Shown here piece after piece: positions 1 to 6,594 of a stretch of 12,950 nt of DNA (position 1 is its first letter; every line of letters begins with the position of its first letter). This stretch comes from JBDSYA01 sp039925865 (GTDB taxonomy: Bacteria; Bacteroidota; Ignavibacteria; Tepidaquicellales; Tepidaquicellaceae). The DNA lies in assembly GCA_039925865.1 (NCBI GenBank), contig JBDSYA010000278.1:1-12950 (forward strand), written 5' to 3'. Both the position numbers and the translations under genes were made by a program. A model generated the notes under the pieces. The model saw only the letters and a list, made by a program, of their open reading frames with translations, was not told where the DNA came from and made no database searches.

Positions 1-877
1 TTTCCTTTTCACCTCCGGATCCTTCATCTAGCTTTATCTTTGGAGAATTGATCCTTTGGGTTTCATCATTAGAATTTTTTATTGTATTAAGCCTTCCCCA
101 GTCACAAAGCCAGTAATCATTAACATCCAGATTTTCCCGCGGCTCAATTCTTAGTATCTGATTATTTCTGACACCCATTATTGTATTACAGCCTCTTGCG
201 CATCCTGGACAGATCGTATCGGTAAATGACATTTCCCAAACCCTGGATTTAAATCTGAAATCCATTGAAGTCAGGGCTCCGACAGGGCAGATTTCTATAA
301 CGTTCATAGAATATGGGTTGTCCAGTTCTTCACCGGGAAAAGTTTCGATCGTTACATGATCTCCTCTTTGTACAAAAGTAAGCTCCGGATCTTTTACAAT
401 TTCTTCGCAGTATCTGATGCACCGGGAACAACTGATACATCTCTCCTGATCAAACATGACATTCGGTCCGAGACGCACTCTTTTATCCTTTTGTGTCTTG
501 AGCTCATCAAATCTTGAAAAACCAACACTGTACTGATACGAATAATCCTGAAGCTTACATTCTCCGGCTTCATCACAAATCGGGCAGTCAAGCGGATGAT
601 TGATAAGAAGAAATTCCATCACAGCATTTTGCGCGTGAATGACTTTTTCGGATTTAGTTCTGACGATCATTCCATCCGTTGCGGGAGTTGCGCATGCTAT
701 TGAAAGCTTTGGCATTTTTTCAATTTCAACAAGACATATTCTGCAGTTGCCTGCGACTGTCATTGCAGGATGATAACAAAAGTGGGCAATCTCAATGCCT
801 GAATTATGAGCGGCCTGTATGATCGTCTGACCCTGTTGGAATTCAATTTCACGGTCATCGATGGTAAGTTTTGACAT
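1..877 (-). CDS. nuoG: NADH-quinone oxidoreductase subunit G, N-terminal part (partial)
   Basis: Complex I peripheral-arm subunit that carries electrons through a chain of iron-sulfur clusters from NADH towards quinone. The first 292 codons are visible and the frame runs off the left edge with no stop. Cluster ligands are all present: a 2Fe-2S ferredoxin-like site C34-x10-C45-x2-C48-x13-C62; the His-Cys3 site H94-x3-C98-x2-C101-x5-C107; the 4Fe-4S site C147-x2-C150-x2-C153 with C197; and a fourth site C223-x2-C226-x3-C230-x27-C258. That last spacing is the one that binds the extra cluster N7 in the E. coli and Thermus subunits, at the entry to the molybdopterin-oxidoreductase-like domain. The ATG at 877 gives the expected MSKLTIDD-type N-terminus. 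No Shine-Dalgarno is visible. The next gene upstream on the same strand is not nuoF but a small ABM-like gene 234 bp away, so nuoG probably starts its own transcript. Identification is secure; the length of the missing part is unknown. Confidence 0.95.
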   Translation of the reverse strand, partial: MSKLTIDDREIEFQQGQTIIQAAHNSGIEIAHFCYHPAMTVAGNCRICLVEIEKMPKLSIACATPATDGMIVRTKSEKVIHAQNAVMEFLLINHPLDCPICDEAGECKLQDYSYQYSVGFSRFDELKTQKDKRVRLGPNVMFDQERCISCSRCIRYCEEIVKDPELTFVQRGDHVTIETFPGEELDNPYSMNVIEICPVGALTSMDFRFKSRVWEMSFTDTICPGCARGCNTIMGVRNNQILRIEPRENLDVNDYWLCDWGRLNTIKNSNDETQRINSPKIKLDEGSGGEKE

Positions 878-1111
878 ATAATGTTAAATCGGAAAATTTT
901 AGTATTCAAATTACTACTAATTTATTCCTTTATCAATTCAGTTTATTTGATAAAATTCGGACTTTCTTTCAATACTGTCCAAATTGATTTTATGTGCCTA
1001 CTTTGTTGTCTCGTATGTTTGGTTTAAAAAATTTTGATTCCAATGCAAACGTTTTGGACGGATGTGAAAATAATTGATAACATCATTCTTATTTTCATTT
1101 TTTTAATTCTA
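878..1111. other. Intergenic region upstream of nuoG
   Basis: These 234 bp separate the ABM-like gene from nuoG, both on the minus strand. The stretch is AT-rich with no convincing reading frame. It presumably holds the nuoG promoter, but I could not pick a clear -35/-10 pair or a T-tailed hairpin for the upstream gene. Confidence 0.4.
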
Positions 1112-1444
1112 TTAAAGTTCTTTCAAAACATCTACCGGTTCGAAACCGGGGAACATACTTTTTGATTCTTCAATCTCCGATAGGGTTTTGTATTCGCAGA
1201 CTTCTTCAAATCTTTTCCAGAGTTTCATCACATTTACATTTTTATGAGCATTATTTATAGCTTCTTCCGACTTCCATTCGAAGACCTCCAATATAAAATT
1301 TTCTTTTGACTTCATCACATAACATTCTCTGTCTGTGACCAAGTCCTCTTTTCTGAGAACCGGCATGTGATCTTTGATAACTGCAAGAAGCTCAATATCT
1401 TTTCCTTCTTTTGGTTTAAAACATGTGATCACTAAAATACCCAT
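1112..1444 (-). CDS. Small ABM-like dimeric alpha/beta-barrel protein
   Basis: This 110-residue protein has the length and layout of antibiotic-biosynthesis-monooxygenase (ABM)/dimeric alpha-beta-barrel proteins. It begins with a hydrophobic strand (MGILVITCF), then a helix, then strands around residues 41-57 ending in FEWKS, and a helix with the pattern SEEAINNAH followed by LWKRFEEV near residues 59-83. In this fold the helix-strand ferredoxin-like unit dimerises. Members include heme-degrading and quinol monooxygenases, but many have no known reaction, and no catalytic residue can be assigned here. It lies downstream of ridA on the same strand, 134 bp away, with two tandem repeats in the gap, so co-transcription is possible but uncertain. 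The ATG at 1444 is the only sensible start. The C-terminal tail, from about residue 95, is slightly longer than the bare domain. The fold call is fairly good; the function is unknown. Confidence 0.7.
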   Translation of the reverse strand: MGILVITCFKPKEGKDIELLAVIKDHMPVLRKEDLVTDRECYVMKSKENFILEVFEWKSEEAINNAHKNVNVMKLWKRFEEVCEYKTLSEIEESKSMFPGFEPVDVLKEL

Positions 1445-1453
1445 TACTTTATA

Positions 1454-1476
1454 GTTAAAAGTTAAAAGTTAAAAGT
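1454..1476. repeat. 7-bp tandem repeat, three copies
   Basis: Plus strand reads GTTAAAA three times in perfect tandem (1454-1474), then GT. It ends ten bases upstream of the minus-strand start codon of the ABM-like gene, so on the coding strand it sits in that gene's 5' leader. Confidence 0.85.
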
Positions 1477-1504
1477 CTACAAAATAAAGTTATCAAAAGT
1501 ATAT

Positions 1505-1582
1505 ATTCAACACATTCAACACATTCAACACATTCAACACATTCAACACACTCAACACACTCAACACACTCAACACACTCAA
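1505..1582. repeat. 9-bp tandem repeat array, about 8.7 copies
   Basis: Plus strand shows five perfect copies of ATTCAACAC (1505-1549), then three of ACTCAACAC (1550-1576), and a partial ACTCAA (1577-1582). The two variants differ at one base and are grouped rather than mixed, as expected from stepwise expansion. On the minus strand the unit reads GTGTTGARY-like. The array runs into the end of ridA: the ridA stop codon (TGA, 1579-1581 on the minus strand) lies inside the last partial copy. A minus-strand frame through it reads as a Val-Glu-Cys repeat, but nothing supports translation. Confidence 0.95.
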
Positions 1583-1998
1583 ATAAGAGCGATGCACTTA
1601 AGTTCGATCGCGATCGGTGTGGGTAAAGAACTGATCTCAATAGTTGTTCTGCAAGGTTGATTGTCTTTGAAGTAATCGGCGTAGATACGGTTATAAACTT
1701 TAAAGTCATCCTTCATATTTGTAAGGAACACTGTCACATCGATCAGTTTATCCCATCCTGATCCGGCATCTTCAAGAATGTACCTCACATTTTTAAAAAC
1801 CGAATGGCACTGAGTTTCTATGTCATAGGAAATAATTTTTCCGTTATGATCAAGTTCAACTCCCGGGATTTTTTTAGAATTTCTTTCGCGCGGGCCGACT
1901 CCCGATAGGAAAAGTAAATTTCCAACTTTTCGCGCGTGAGGATAAAGGCCTACCGGCTCAGGAGCTTTAGAGGAATTTATTATAGTTGGTTCGATCAT
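1579..1998 (-). CDS. RidA-family enamine/imine deaminase, 2-aminomuconate deaminase-like
   Basis: A 139-residue protein of the RidA/YjgF/UK114 family. RidA proteins are trimers that hydrolyse reactive enamine/imine intermediates. The conserved arginine that binds the substrate carboxylate is present (R117 in CRTTIEIS), as is the late glutamate (E132 in PIAIELKC). The stretches EPVGLYPHARKVGNLLFLSG (residues 14-33) and DVTVFLTNMKDDF (87-99) closely resemble proteins annotated as 2-aminomuconate deaminase, a step of the aerobic kynurenine and 2-aminophenol routes. No other gene of those pathways is visible here, so a general housekeeping deaminase role is equally possible. The ATG at 1998 gives a standard-length protein. 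The TGA stop is supplied by the adjacent 9-bp repeat array, after the conserved C-terminus (IALI), so the domain is intact. Confidence 0.92.
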   Translation of the reverse strand: MIEPTIINSSKAPEPVGLYPHARKVGNLLFLSGVGPRERNSKKIPGVELDHNGKIISYDIETQCHSVFKNVRYILEDAGSGWDKLIDVTVFLTNMKDDFKVYNRIYADYFKDNQPCRTTIEISSLPTPIAIELKCIALI

Positions 1999-2333
1999 AA
2001 TTAATTTATTTGTAAATATATAAATAATGCGGTTAACTTAAAATAAATATTTGTAATTTTATAAAAGAATTTGATTAATAACTTTTACTTTATTTGAAAC
2101 TTTTGTTTTTGAAAATATGAATGGTTAACTGAAATGATGAATGAATTATGAATGGAGATAGAATATGAACCTGCCTCATTCTCATGTTGAAAAAAACAAA
2201 GGTATGATCTGAAATTTATAAAAAATTCTCATAAAACTTTAATTTTGAAATTAATTTCATTAAGTTAATACAGTTTTTAAGTTACCTTTAGACAACCCTG
2301 AGGTTAGTTTATAATTAAATATAAAGAGAGATT
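1999..2333. other. Divergent intergenic region between ridA and the methyltransferase
   Basis: These 335 bp separate two divergently transcribed genes and so should hold promoters in both directions. It is very AT-rich. Two weak sigma-70-like pairs face the methyltransferase: TTGAAA (2094-2099), 16 bp, TATGAA (2116-2121); and TTGAAA (2245-2250), 15 bp, TAATAC (2266-2271). The second overlaps a perfect 12-bp palindrome, GAAATTAATTTC, at 2247-2258. The stretch around 2116-2180 is rich in ATGAATG-like words with only very short frames. None of these sites is strong enough to call alone. Confidence 0.4.
2247..2258. promoter_or_regulatory. 12-bp perfect palindrome upstream of the methyltransferase
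   Basis: GAAATTAATTTC equals its own reverse complement and lies 75 bp upstream of the methyltransferase start, over a possible -35 element. It could be an operator, but in such AT-rich sequence it may be chance. Confidence 0.25.
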
Positions 2334-3140
2334 ATGAATTCTGATCCTGCTGCATTCACGGGAAGCATTCCCGAAAACTACGAAAAATATATGGGACCTT
2401 TACTTTTTGAACCTTATGCTCAGGATCTTGCTGAACGAATTAACATTTTTGGAATAAATGCAGTGTTGGAACTTGCCTGCGGGACAGGCCGCGTGACAAA
2501 GCATTTAAGAAATATTTTTCCTGCAAGTACTGAATTAATCGCTACAGATCTGAATGAAGCGATGTTAGATGTTGCAAAGAAAACTATAGACAATGAAGGC
2601 ATAACATTTCAGGTAGTCGATGCACAGGAGCTTCCATTTGATGATAATTGTGTTGGATTAGTTGTCTGCCAGTTCGGCTTTATGTTTTTTCCGGATAAAG
2701 CAAAAGCCTTCAGCGAAGCATACCGTGTTCTTAAACCCGGCGGATATTTGCTGTTCAATACATGGGATAAACTGGAAAACAATCAACTTGTAAATACAGC
2801 CAAAACTATCGTCACTAAATTTTTTGACAATGATCCTCCCGTATTTTATCAGGTTCCGTTTTCAATGCACGATGAAAATAATATTCAAAAATTAATGGAG
2901 GATGCAGGATTTAAAAATATTGAGATCATAAAAGTTACCAAAGAAGGGAGAAGTCCAACATCTCAAGATGCGGTGAAAGGACTGATAACGGGAAATCCTA
3001 TCAGCAAGGAGATTACTGATAAAGATCCGGCTGCACTGGAAAAAATATCTGAACAAGTAGAAAAAGAAATCATAAAGCGTTTCGGAAGTAAACCAGTTGT
3101 AACTGAATTGAATGCATTAGTCTGTAAAGGTTCTAAATAA
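2334..3140 (+). CDS. Class I SAM-dependent methyltransferase
   Basis: A 268-residue Rossmann-fold methyltransferase of the Methyltransf_11/UbiE-like type. Motif I is LELACGTGR at residues 45-53, the acidic residue that binds the SAM ribose is D72 in IATDLNEAM, motif III is VDAQELPF (95-102), and the post-motif segment YRVLKPGG follows the hydrophobic strand near residue 110. The N-terminus (IPENYEKYMGPLLFEPYA) is the usual lead-in for small-molecule methyltransferases of this group. The substrate cannot be read from sequence. The start at 2334 is preceded by a purine-rich AAAGAGAG about three bases before the ATG, one of the better ribosome-binding candidates here. The stop (TAA, 3138-3140) is followed at once, in the same frame, by the coding sequence of an aminoglycoside adenylyltransferase-like protein, so the two are probably on one transcript. 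Confidence 0.9.
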   Translation: MNSDPAAFTGSIPENYEKYMGPLLFEPYAQDLAERINIFGINAVLELACGTGRVTKHLRNIFPASTELIATDLNEAMLDVAKKTIDNEGITFQVVDAQELPFDDNCVGLVVCQFGFMFFPDKAKAFSEAYRVLKPGGYLLFNTWDKLENNQLVNTAKTIVTKFFDNDPPVFYQVPFSMHDENNIQKLMEDAGFKNIEIIKVTKEGRSPTSQDAVKGLITGNPISKEITDKDPAALEKISEQVEKEIIKRFGSKPVVTELNALVCKGSK

Positions 3141-3152
3141 ACTTATCAAAAT

Positions 3153-4019
3153 ATTAATAACCAAATTCACTCAAAGAATTTAAGTAAAATTATTCAGTGG
3201 GCTGATAAGAAAGATAATATTAGGGCACTGATACTGACCGGATCATTAGCATCGGGAGGAAATACAGATTTTCTCTCAGATATTGACATCGCAGTATATT
3301 GCAGTGATTTTAGTTTTCTTTACAATGATGACTGGCTCAATGAGATAGACGATTATATTTTATGCATAGATGATAAGTTTGATTTCTTTGGTTATATAAT
3401 TCCTACAAGGCTGACAATTTTTAATAAAGATTTCAAAGCAGATTTTTCATTTCACCCGTTGGAGATATTAGAAAAACTATCTTCAGGGATAGAACTACCT
3501 GACTCCTATAATATCGGCTGCGAAATCTTGTTAGACAAGGACCGGTCATTAACCAAAATGCGTTCTCCTGAATTTGAAGGATTTAAAATAAAACTACCCG
3601 TGTCTGAGGAATTCAAAAATAATAATGATGAATTCTGGTTTGAAATTTATAATGCCGCAAAATATTTATACAGAAACGATCTATGGGCAGCCAGATTCAG
3701 GGACAATACTGCCAAAGAAAAACTTTTACAAATGCTGGAATGGAATCATGGTCTGAAAAGCAAAGGTAACTTAAGTCCGAAAAATTTTGGGAAAGATATG
3801 AACATATGGCTTGATGAAAATTTATGGTCAGATCTGGATTTGTGTTTTGGAAAATTAAATAAGCAAGATTCACTTAGTGCAATGAAAAATTTAATCAAGC
3901 TTTACAGAAAAACTGCGATCCAGACAGCAGAACTTCTTGGATATGAATATGGTCAAAAAGTGGATGAAAATATTTCAATTATTATAAATGAATTAGATAT
4001 AAATTCTTCTGCAAAGTAA
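3153..4019 (+). CDS. ANT(6)/AadK-like aminoglycoside 6-adenylyltransferase without a standard start codon
   Basis: Transfers AMP from ATP to streptomycin-type aminoglycosides in characterised family members. From 3153 the protein is 288 residues, the usual family length. The nucleotidyltransferase motif GSLASGG starts at residue 30, the metal-binding pair is D43-I-D45, and a third acidic residue is probably D97 (FKADFSF). The C-terminal helical part is complete (WFEIYNAAKYLYRNDLWAAR, then LYRKTAIQTAELLGYEYG). The first ATG/GTG/TTG in frame is TTG 3459, which would delete the whole catalytic centre, so it cannot be the start of a working enzyme. Between the in-frame methyltransferase stop (3138-3140) and the GS motif there is no ATG, GTG or TTG. 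ATT 3153 or ATT 3165 falls where family members begin, so I mark 3153 as a placeholder. It may use a rare start, be read through from the upstream gene, or have lost its start. Confidence 0.8.
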   Translation: MNNQIHSKNLSKIIQWADKKDNIRALILTGSLASGGNTDFLSDIDIAVYCSDFSFLYNDDWLNEIDDYILCIDDKFDFFGYIIPTRLTIFNKDFKADFSFHPLEILEKLSSGIELPDSYNIGCEILLDKDRSLTKMRSPEFEGFKIKLPVSEEFKNNNDEFWFEIYNAAKYLYRNDLWAARFRDNTAKEKLLQMLEWNHGLKSKGNLSPKNFGKDMNIWLDENLWSDLDLCFGKLNKQDSLSAMKNLIKLYRKTAIQTAELLGYEYGQKVDENISIIINELDINSSAK

Positions 4020-4127
4020 TACAAACTCATAAATTCAAAATCGCAAAAGTAAATTGCAGAATGTTTTAATTAAAAATTAATTTAAGTAATTTAAATTTAT
4101 CAATTTCCTGAAAAAAATATTTAAGTC

Positions 4128-4742
4128 ATGCAAAATATGGATGAGAGGATAGACCGGTACATCGAAACAACAGCTGATTTCGCAAAACCGTTGCTTACTC
4201 ATTTACGCGCACTTGTCCATAAGGCCTGCCCGGAAATTGAAGAAACCTGGAAATGGAGTTTTCCTCATTTCGATTACATGGGCAGCAATGTCTGCAGCAT
4301 GGCAGCTTTTAAACAGCATTGTTCATTCGGATTCTGGAAAGCTTCAATAATGTCCGATCCGGAAAAGCTTCTGATCGTCAAGGATAAAAATGCCATGGGT
4401 CATTTTGGCCGGATTAAAAGTTTAGATGATCTTCCCGCCGATAAAATTATGATTAGATATATAATGGAAGCCGCAAAATTAAATAAAGAAGGTATTAAGC
4501 TTCCATCCCGGCCGAAAATCACGGAAAAAAAAGAATTAGAGATCCCGGAATATTTTAACAAAGCACTCAGTAAAAATAAAAATGCAAAAAAAGTTTTTAA
4601 TGAATTCAGCTATTCACAAAAAAAAGAATATGTGGTTTGGTTAGTTAATGCAAAGAGTGATGAGACAAGAGAGAAACGCATGAACACTACAATAGAATGG
4701 ATCTCAGAAGGTAAATCACTTAACTGGAAATATAAAAAGTAA
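4128..4742 (+). CDS. DUF1801 / YdeI (OmdA)-family protein
   Basis: A 204-residue cytoplasmic protein with the two-part layout of the Bacillus YdeI family. An N-terminal DUF1801 domain (about residues 8-115) has the hallmark PEIEETWKWSFPHFDY, a Met/Phe-rich core (SMAAFKQHCSFGFW) and MGHFGRIKSLDDLP. A C-terminal YdeI/OmpD-associated region (about 135-200) has the pattern FNEFSYSQKKEYVVWL, then AKSDETREKRMN. The biochemical role of the family is not established; some members are linked to outer-membrane or bacteriocin-tolerance phenotypes. ATG 4128 is used; a second ATG at 4137 is equally possible and changes only three residues. No clear Shine-Dalgarno. It starts 108 bp after the adenylyltransferase and ends 64 bp before the symporter, so it may belong to the same transcript. 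Confidence 0.87.
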   Translation: MQNMDERIDRYIETTADFAKPLLTHLRALVHKACPEIEETWKWSFPHFDYMGSNVCSMAAFKQHCSFGFWKASIMSDPEKLLIVKDKNAMGHFGRIKSLDDLPADKIMIRYIMEAAKLNKEGIKLPSRPKITEKKELEIPEYFNKALSKNKNAKKVFNEFSYSQKKEYVVWLVNAKSDETREKRMNTTIEWISEGKSLNWKYKK

Positions 4743-4806
4743 TAATGCCCGAGTAAGCTGAATTGAAATTTGCTCATCCTCAAATTTGAAAATTGTAATT
4801 ATATAA

Positions 4807-6291
4807 ATGTTACCTGAATACATTGTCCTTTCAATAGTACTATATTTCTCCATACTTTTATTTATCTCCTGGTATACGAGCCGTAATGCAACCAGTGAAT
4901 CCTATTATCTGGGAAATAAACAATCTCCATGGTTCATTGTTGCTTTTGGACTGATCGGAGATTCGCTTTCGGGTGTAACATTCATTTCAATACCCGGTGC
5001 AGTTGCAAATGATAAATTTTCCTACATGCAGATCGTGCTTGGATATCTGATTGGATATATAGTTATTGCAAAAGTACTATTGCCTCTATATTACAGGCTT
5101 AATCTGATTTCGATTTATTCTTATCTCGGACAAAGATTCGGAAGCTCATCTGAAAAGACAGGTTCATTTTTCTTTTTGCTTTCAAGACTCATCGGTGCAG
5201 CCTTTCGATTATTTATATCGGCGACAGTTTTACAAATATTTATTTTTGATCAATGGGGCATTCCATTTGCAGTAACTTCTTCGATCGTAATAGCCTTAAT
5301 TCTTCTTTATACTTTCCGCGGCGGAATAAAAACTCTGGTGTGGACAGATTCAGTGCAGTCTGTATTTTTATTGCTTGGTGTAATATTGTCTATAATTGTT
5401 ATTGCAAGCACTCTTGACCTGGGAATTACAGACCTGTTCACTACTATAAAAGATTCTTCATATTCACAAATCTTTTTCTGGGACTGGCAGGAGAAAAATT
5501 TCTTTTTTAAACAATTCTTCAGCGGCGTGTTCATCGCTATTGTAATGACAGGGCTCGATCAGAATATGATGCAGAAAAATCTGAGCTGCAAATCCCTTTC
5601 GGATGCTCAAAAAAATATTTATTGGTTCAGTTCAATACTGATTATCGTAAATCTGTTCTTTGTAACTCTCGGAGCGTTACTTTACACTTATGCAAATGCG
5701 AAGGGAATACAAATACCGGTTAAGACAGATGAACTTTTTCCTTTACTGGCATTGAATCATCTTGGGATCTTTGCTTCGATAGTTTTTGTACTTGGAATTA
5801 CGGCTGCAACATTTTCCAGCGCAGATTCAGTATTAACAACACTTACAACCTCATTTTGCATAGACTTCCTTAAGATGAAAAGTGATAAAGAGACCCGAAA
5901 GGAAAAAGGTACGCGACACTTTGTTCACATTGCATTTGCCGTAATATTACTTTTGATAATAATACTTTTTCGTGAAGTAAATGATACAGCCGTAATTAAC
6001 TCGGTGTTCAGGGCTGCAGGATATACTTACGGCCCTTTACTTGGACTTTTTGCTTTCGGTCTTTATACAAAAATTTCCGTGAAGGATAAATTTGTTCCTG
6101 TTGTCTGCATACTTTCACCTGTCATTTCATATTTACTGGATATAAATTCAGTTAAGCTGTTTAACGGATACAAGTTCGGATTTGAAATTTTAATATTGAA
6201 CGGTTTAATTACATTCATAGGATTATATATGTTGAAATTAAGAAATAAAGAAGCTAACAGGATCCTGAGTGCAACTGAAGCTAAGATCTAA
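4807..6291 (+). CDS. Sodium:solute symporter (SSS family)
   Basis: A 494-residue inner-membrane transporter, highly hydrophobic with about 12-13 membrane segments, that would use the sodium gradient to import a small solute. Family signatures are clear: YYLGNKQSPWFIVAFGLIGD near residues 33-52 (first core helix with the unwound region), SGVTFISIPG just after, YTFRGGIKTLVWTDSVQ at 168-184, and FSSADSVLTT at 336-345, whose serines belong to the Na2 sodium site of LeuT-fold symporters. The C-terminus is a short charged tail after the last helix (LKLRNKEANR). The substrate cannot be assigned; members move sugars, amino acids, pantothenate, sialic acid or other solutes. The ATG at 4807 directly follows an in-line TAA-like AT stretch and has no visible Shine-Dalgarno. 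No strong terminator follows. Confidence 0.92.
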   Translation: MLPEYIVLSIVLYFSILLFISWYTSRNATSESYYLGNKQSPWFIVAFGLIGDSLSGVTFISIPGAVANDKFSYMQIVLGYLIGYIVIAKVLLPLYYRLNLISIYSYLGQRFGSSSEKTGSFFFLLSRLIGAAFRLFISATVLQIFIFDQWGIPFAVTSSIVIALILLYTFRGGIKTLVWTDSVQSVFLLLGVILSIIVIASTLDLGITDLFTTIKDSSYSQIFFWDWQEKNFFFKQFFSGVFIAIVMTGLDQNMMQKNLSCKSLSDAQKNIYWFSSILIIVNLFFVTLGALLYTYANAKGIQIPVKTDELFPLLALNHLGIFASIVFVLGITAATFSSADSVLTTLTTSFCIDFLKMKSDKETRKEKGTRHFVHIAFAVILLLIIILFREVNDTAVINSVFRAAGYTYGPLLGLFAFGLYTKISVKDKFVPVVCILSPVISYLLDINSVKLFNGYKFGFEILILNGLITFIGLYMLKLRNKEANRILSATEAKI

Positions 6292-6388
6292 AGATTTTTT
6301 AAAAGTAAATGTATCTGCCAAAATTTAACAATCTCCTGTTTATTACATTAATATTTATAATCCGTATCCAAAAATCCGGAAATTAATA

Positions 6389-6417
6389 TTGACCGTAAAT
6401 ATTCTTAGGCATATGAT
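6389..6417 (+). promoter_or_regulatory. Sigma-70-like promoter for the C25 peptidase
   Basis: TTGACC (6389-6394), exactly 17 bp, then TATGAT (6412-6417): each hexamer is one base from the bacterial consensus. It points at the peptidase start at 6595. Bacteroidota-type promoters have a different consensus, so whether the host uses this form is an inference. Confidence 0.45.
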
Positions 6418-6502
6418 TCAATATTCGATTTACATTTGACTAAAATCTCAAAATTTAGCAAACTTAACTTTTCGCTAAATCAACTCTTAAGTTTATATTA
6501 AT

Positions 6503-6540
6503 CAGAGATTCAACCGCAAAATTAGATTGTTGATTCTCTG
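6503..6540 (+). promoter_or_regulatory. Long hairpin in the peptidase leader
   Basis: CAGAGATTCAAC (6503-6514) pairs with GTTGATTCTCTG (6529-6540), a 12-bp stem with one mismatch around a 14-nt loop. There is no T-run after it, so it is not a simple terminator. It lies between the putative promoter and the start codon, 54 bp upstream of the ATG, and could affect mRNA stability or translation, or bind a regulator as DNA. Confidence 0.4.
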
Positions 6541-6548
6541 CCGTCTGG

Positions 6549-6563
6549 TTTGTAAGTTACAAA
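6549..6563. promoter_or_regulatory. 15-bp palindrome before the peptidase start
   Basis: TTTGTAA and TTACAAA form perfect inverted arms around a single G. It lies 31 bp upstream of the ATG, between the hairpin and the start codon. A dimeric repressor site or part of the leader structure are possible; no known operator is recognised. Confidence 0.3.
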
Positions 6564-6594
6564 TCCGGAATTCTTTTTAATAATCCGAATTATA

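Larger units (their letters stand above)
6292..6594. other. Intergenic region upstream of the C25 peptidase
   Basis: A 303-bp non-coding stretch with no supportable reading frame. It holds a good sigma-70-like promoter (6389-6417), a long imperfect hairpin (6503-6540) and a 15-bp palindrome (6549-6563), all oriented towards the large peptidase gene. If the promoter is used, the mRNA leader would be about 170 nt. Confidence 0.6.

Noticed and set aside
1455..1709. Minus-strand frame with a Val-Glu-Cys repeat overlapping ridA
   Set aside because: It is only a reading of the 9-bp array plus an antisense-free shadow frame of ridA; no protein-like sequence outside the repeat.
2165..2212. A 15-codon frame (MNLPHSHVEKNKGMI) after a GGAG-like site upstream of the methyltransferase
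   Set aside because: Too short, in an AT-rich stretch full of ATG words, with no regulatory amino-acid run or attenuator following it.
3459..4019. Reading the adenylyltransferase as a 186-residue protein from TTG 3459
   Set aside because: This start would remove the GS and D-x-D nucleotidyltransferase motifs, which are present in the same open frame upstream.
6286..6305. AGATCTAAAGATTTTTT after the symporter as a terminator
   Set aside because: Only a very short, weak stem can form before the T-run.
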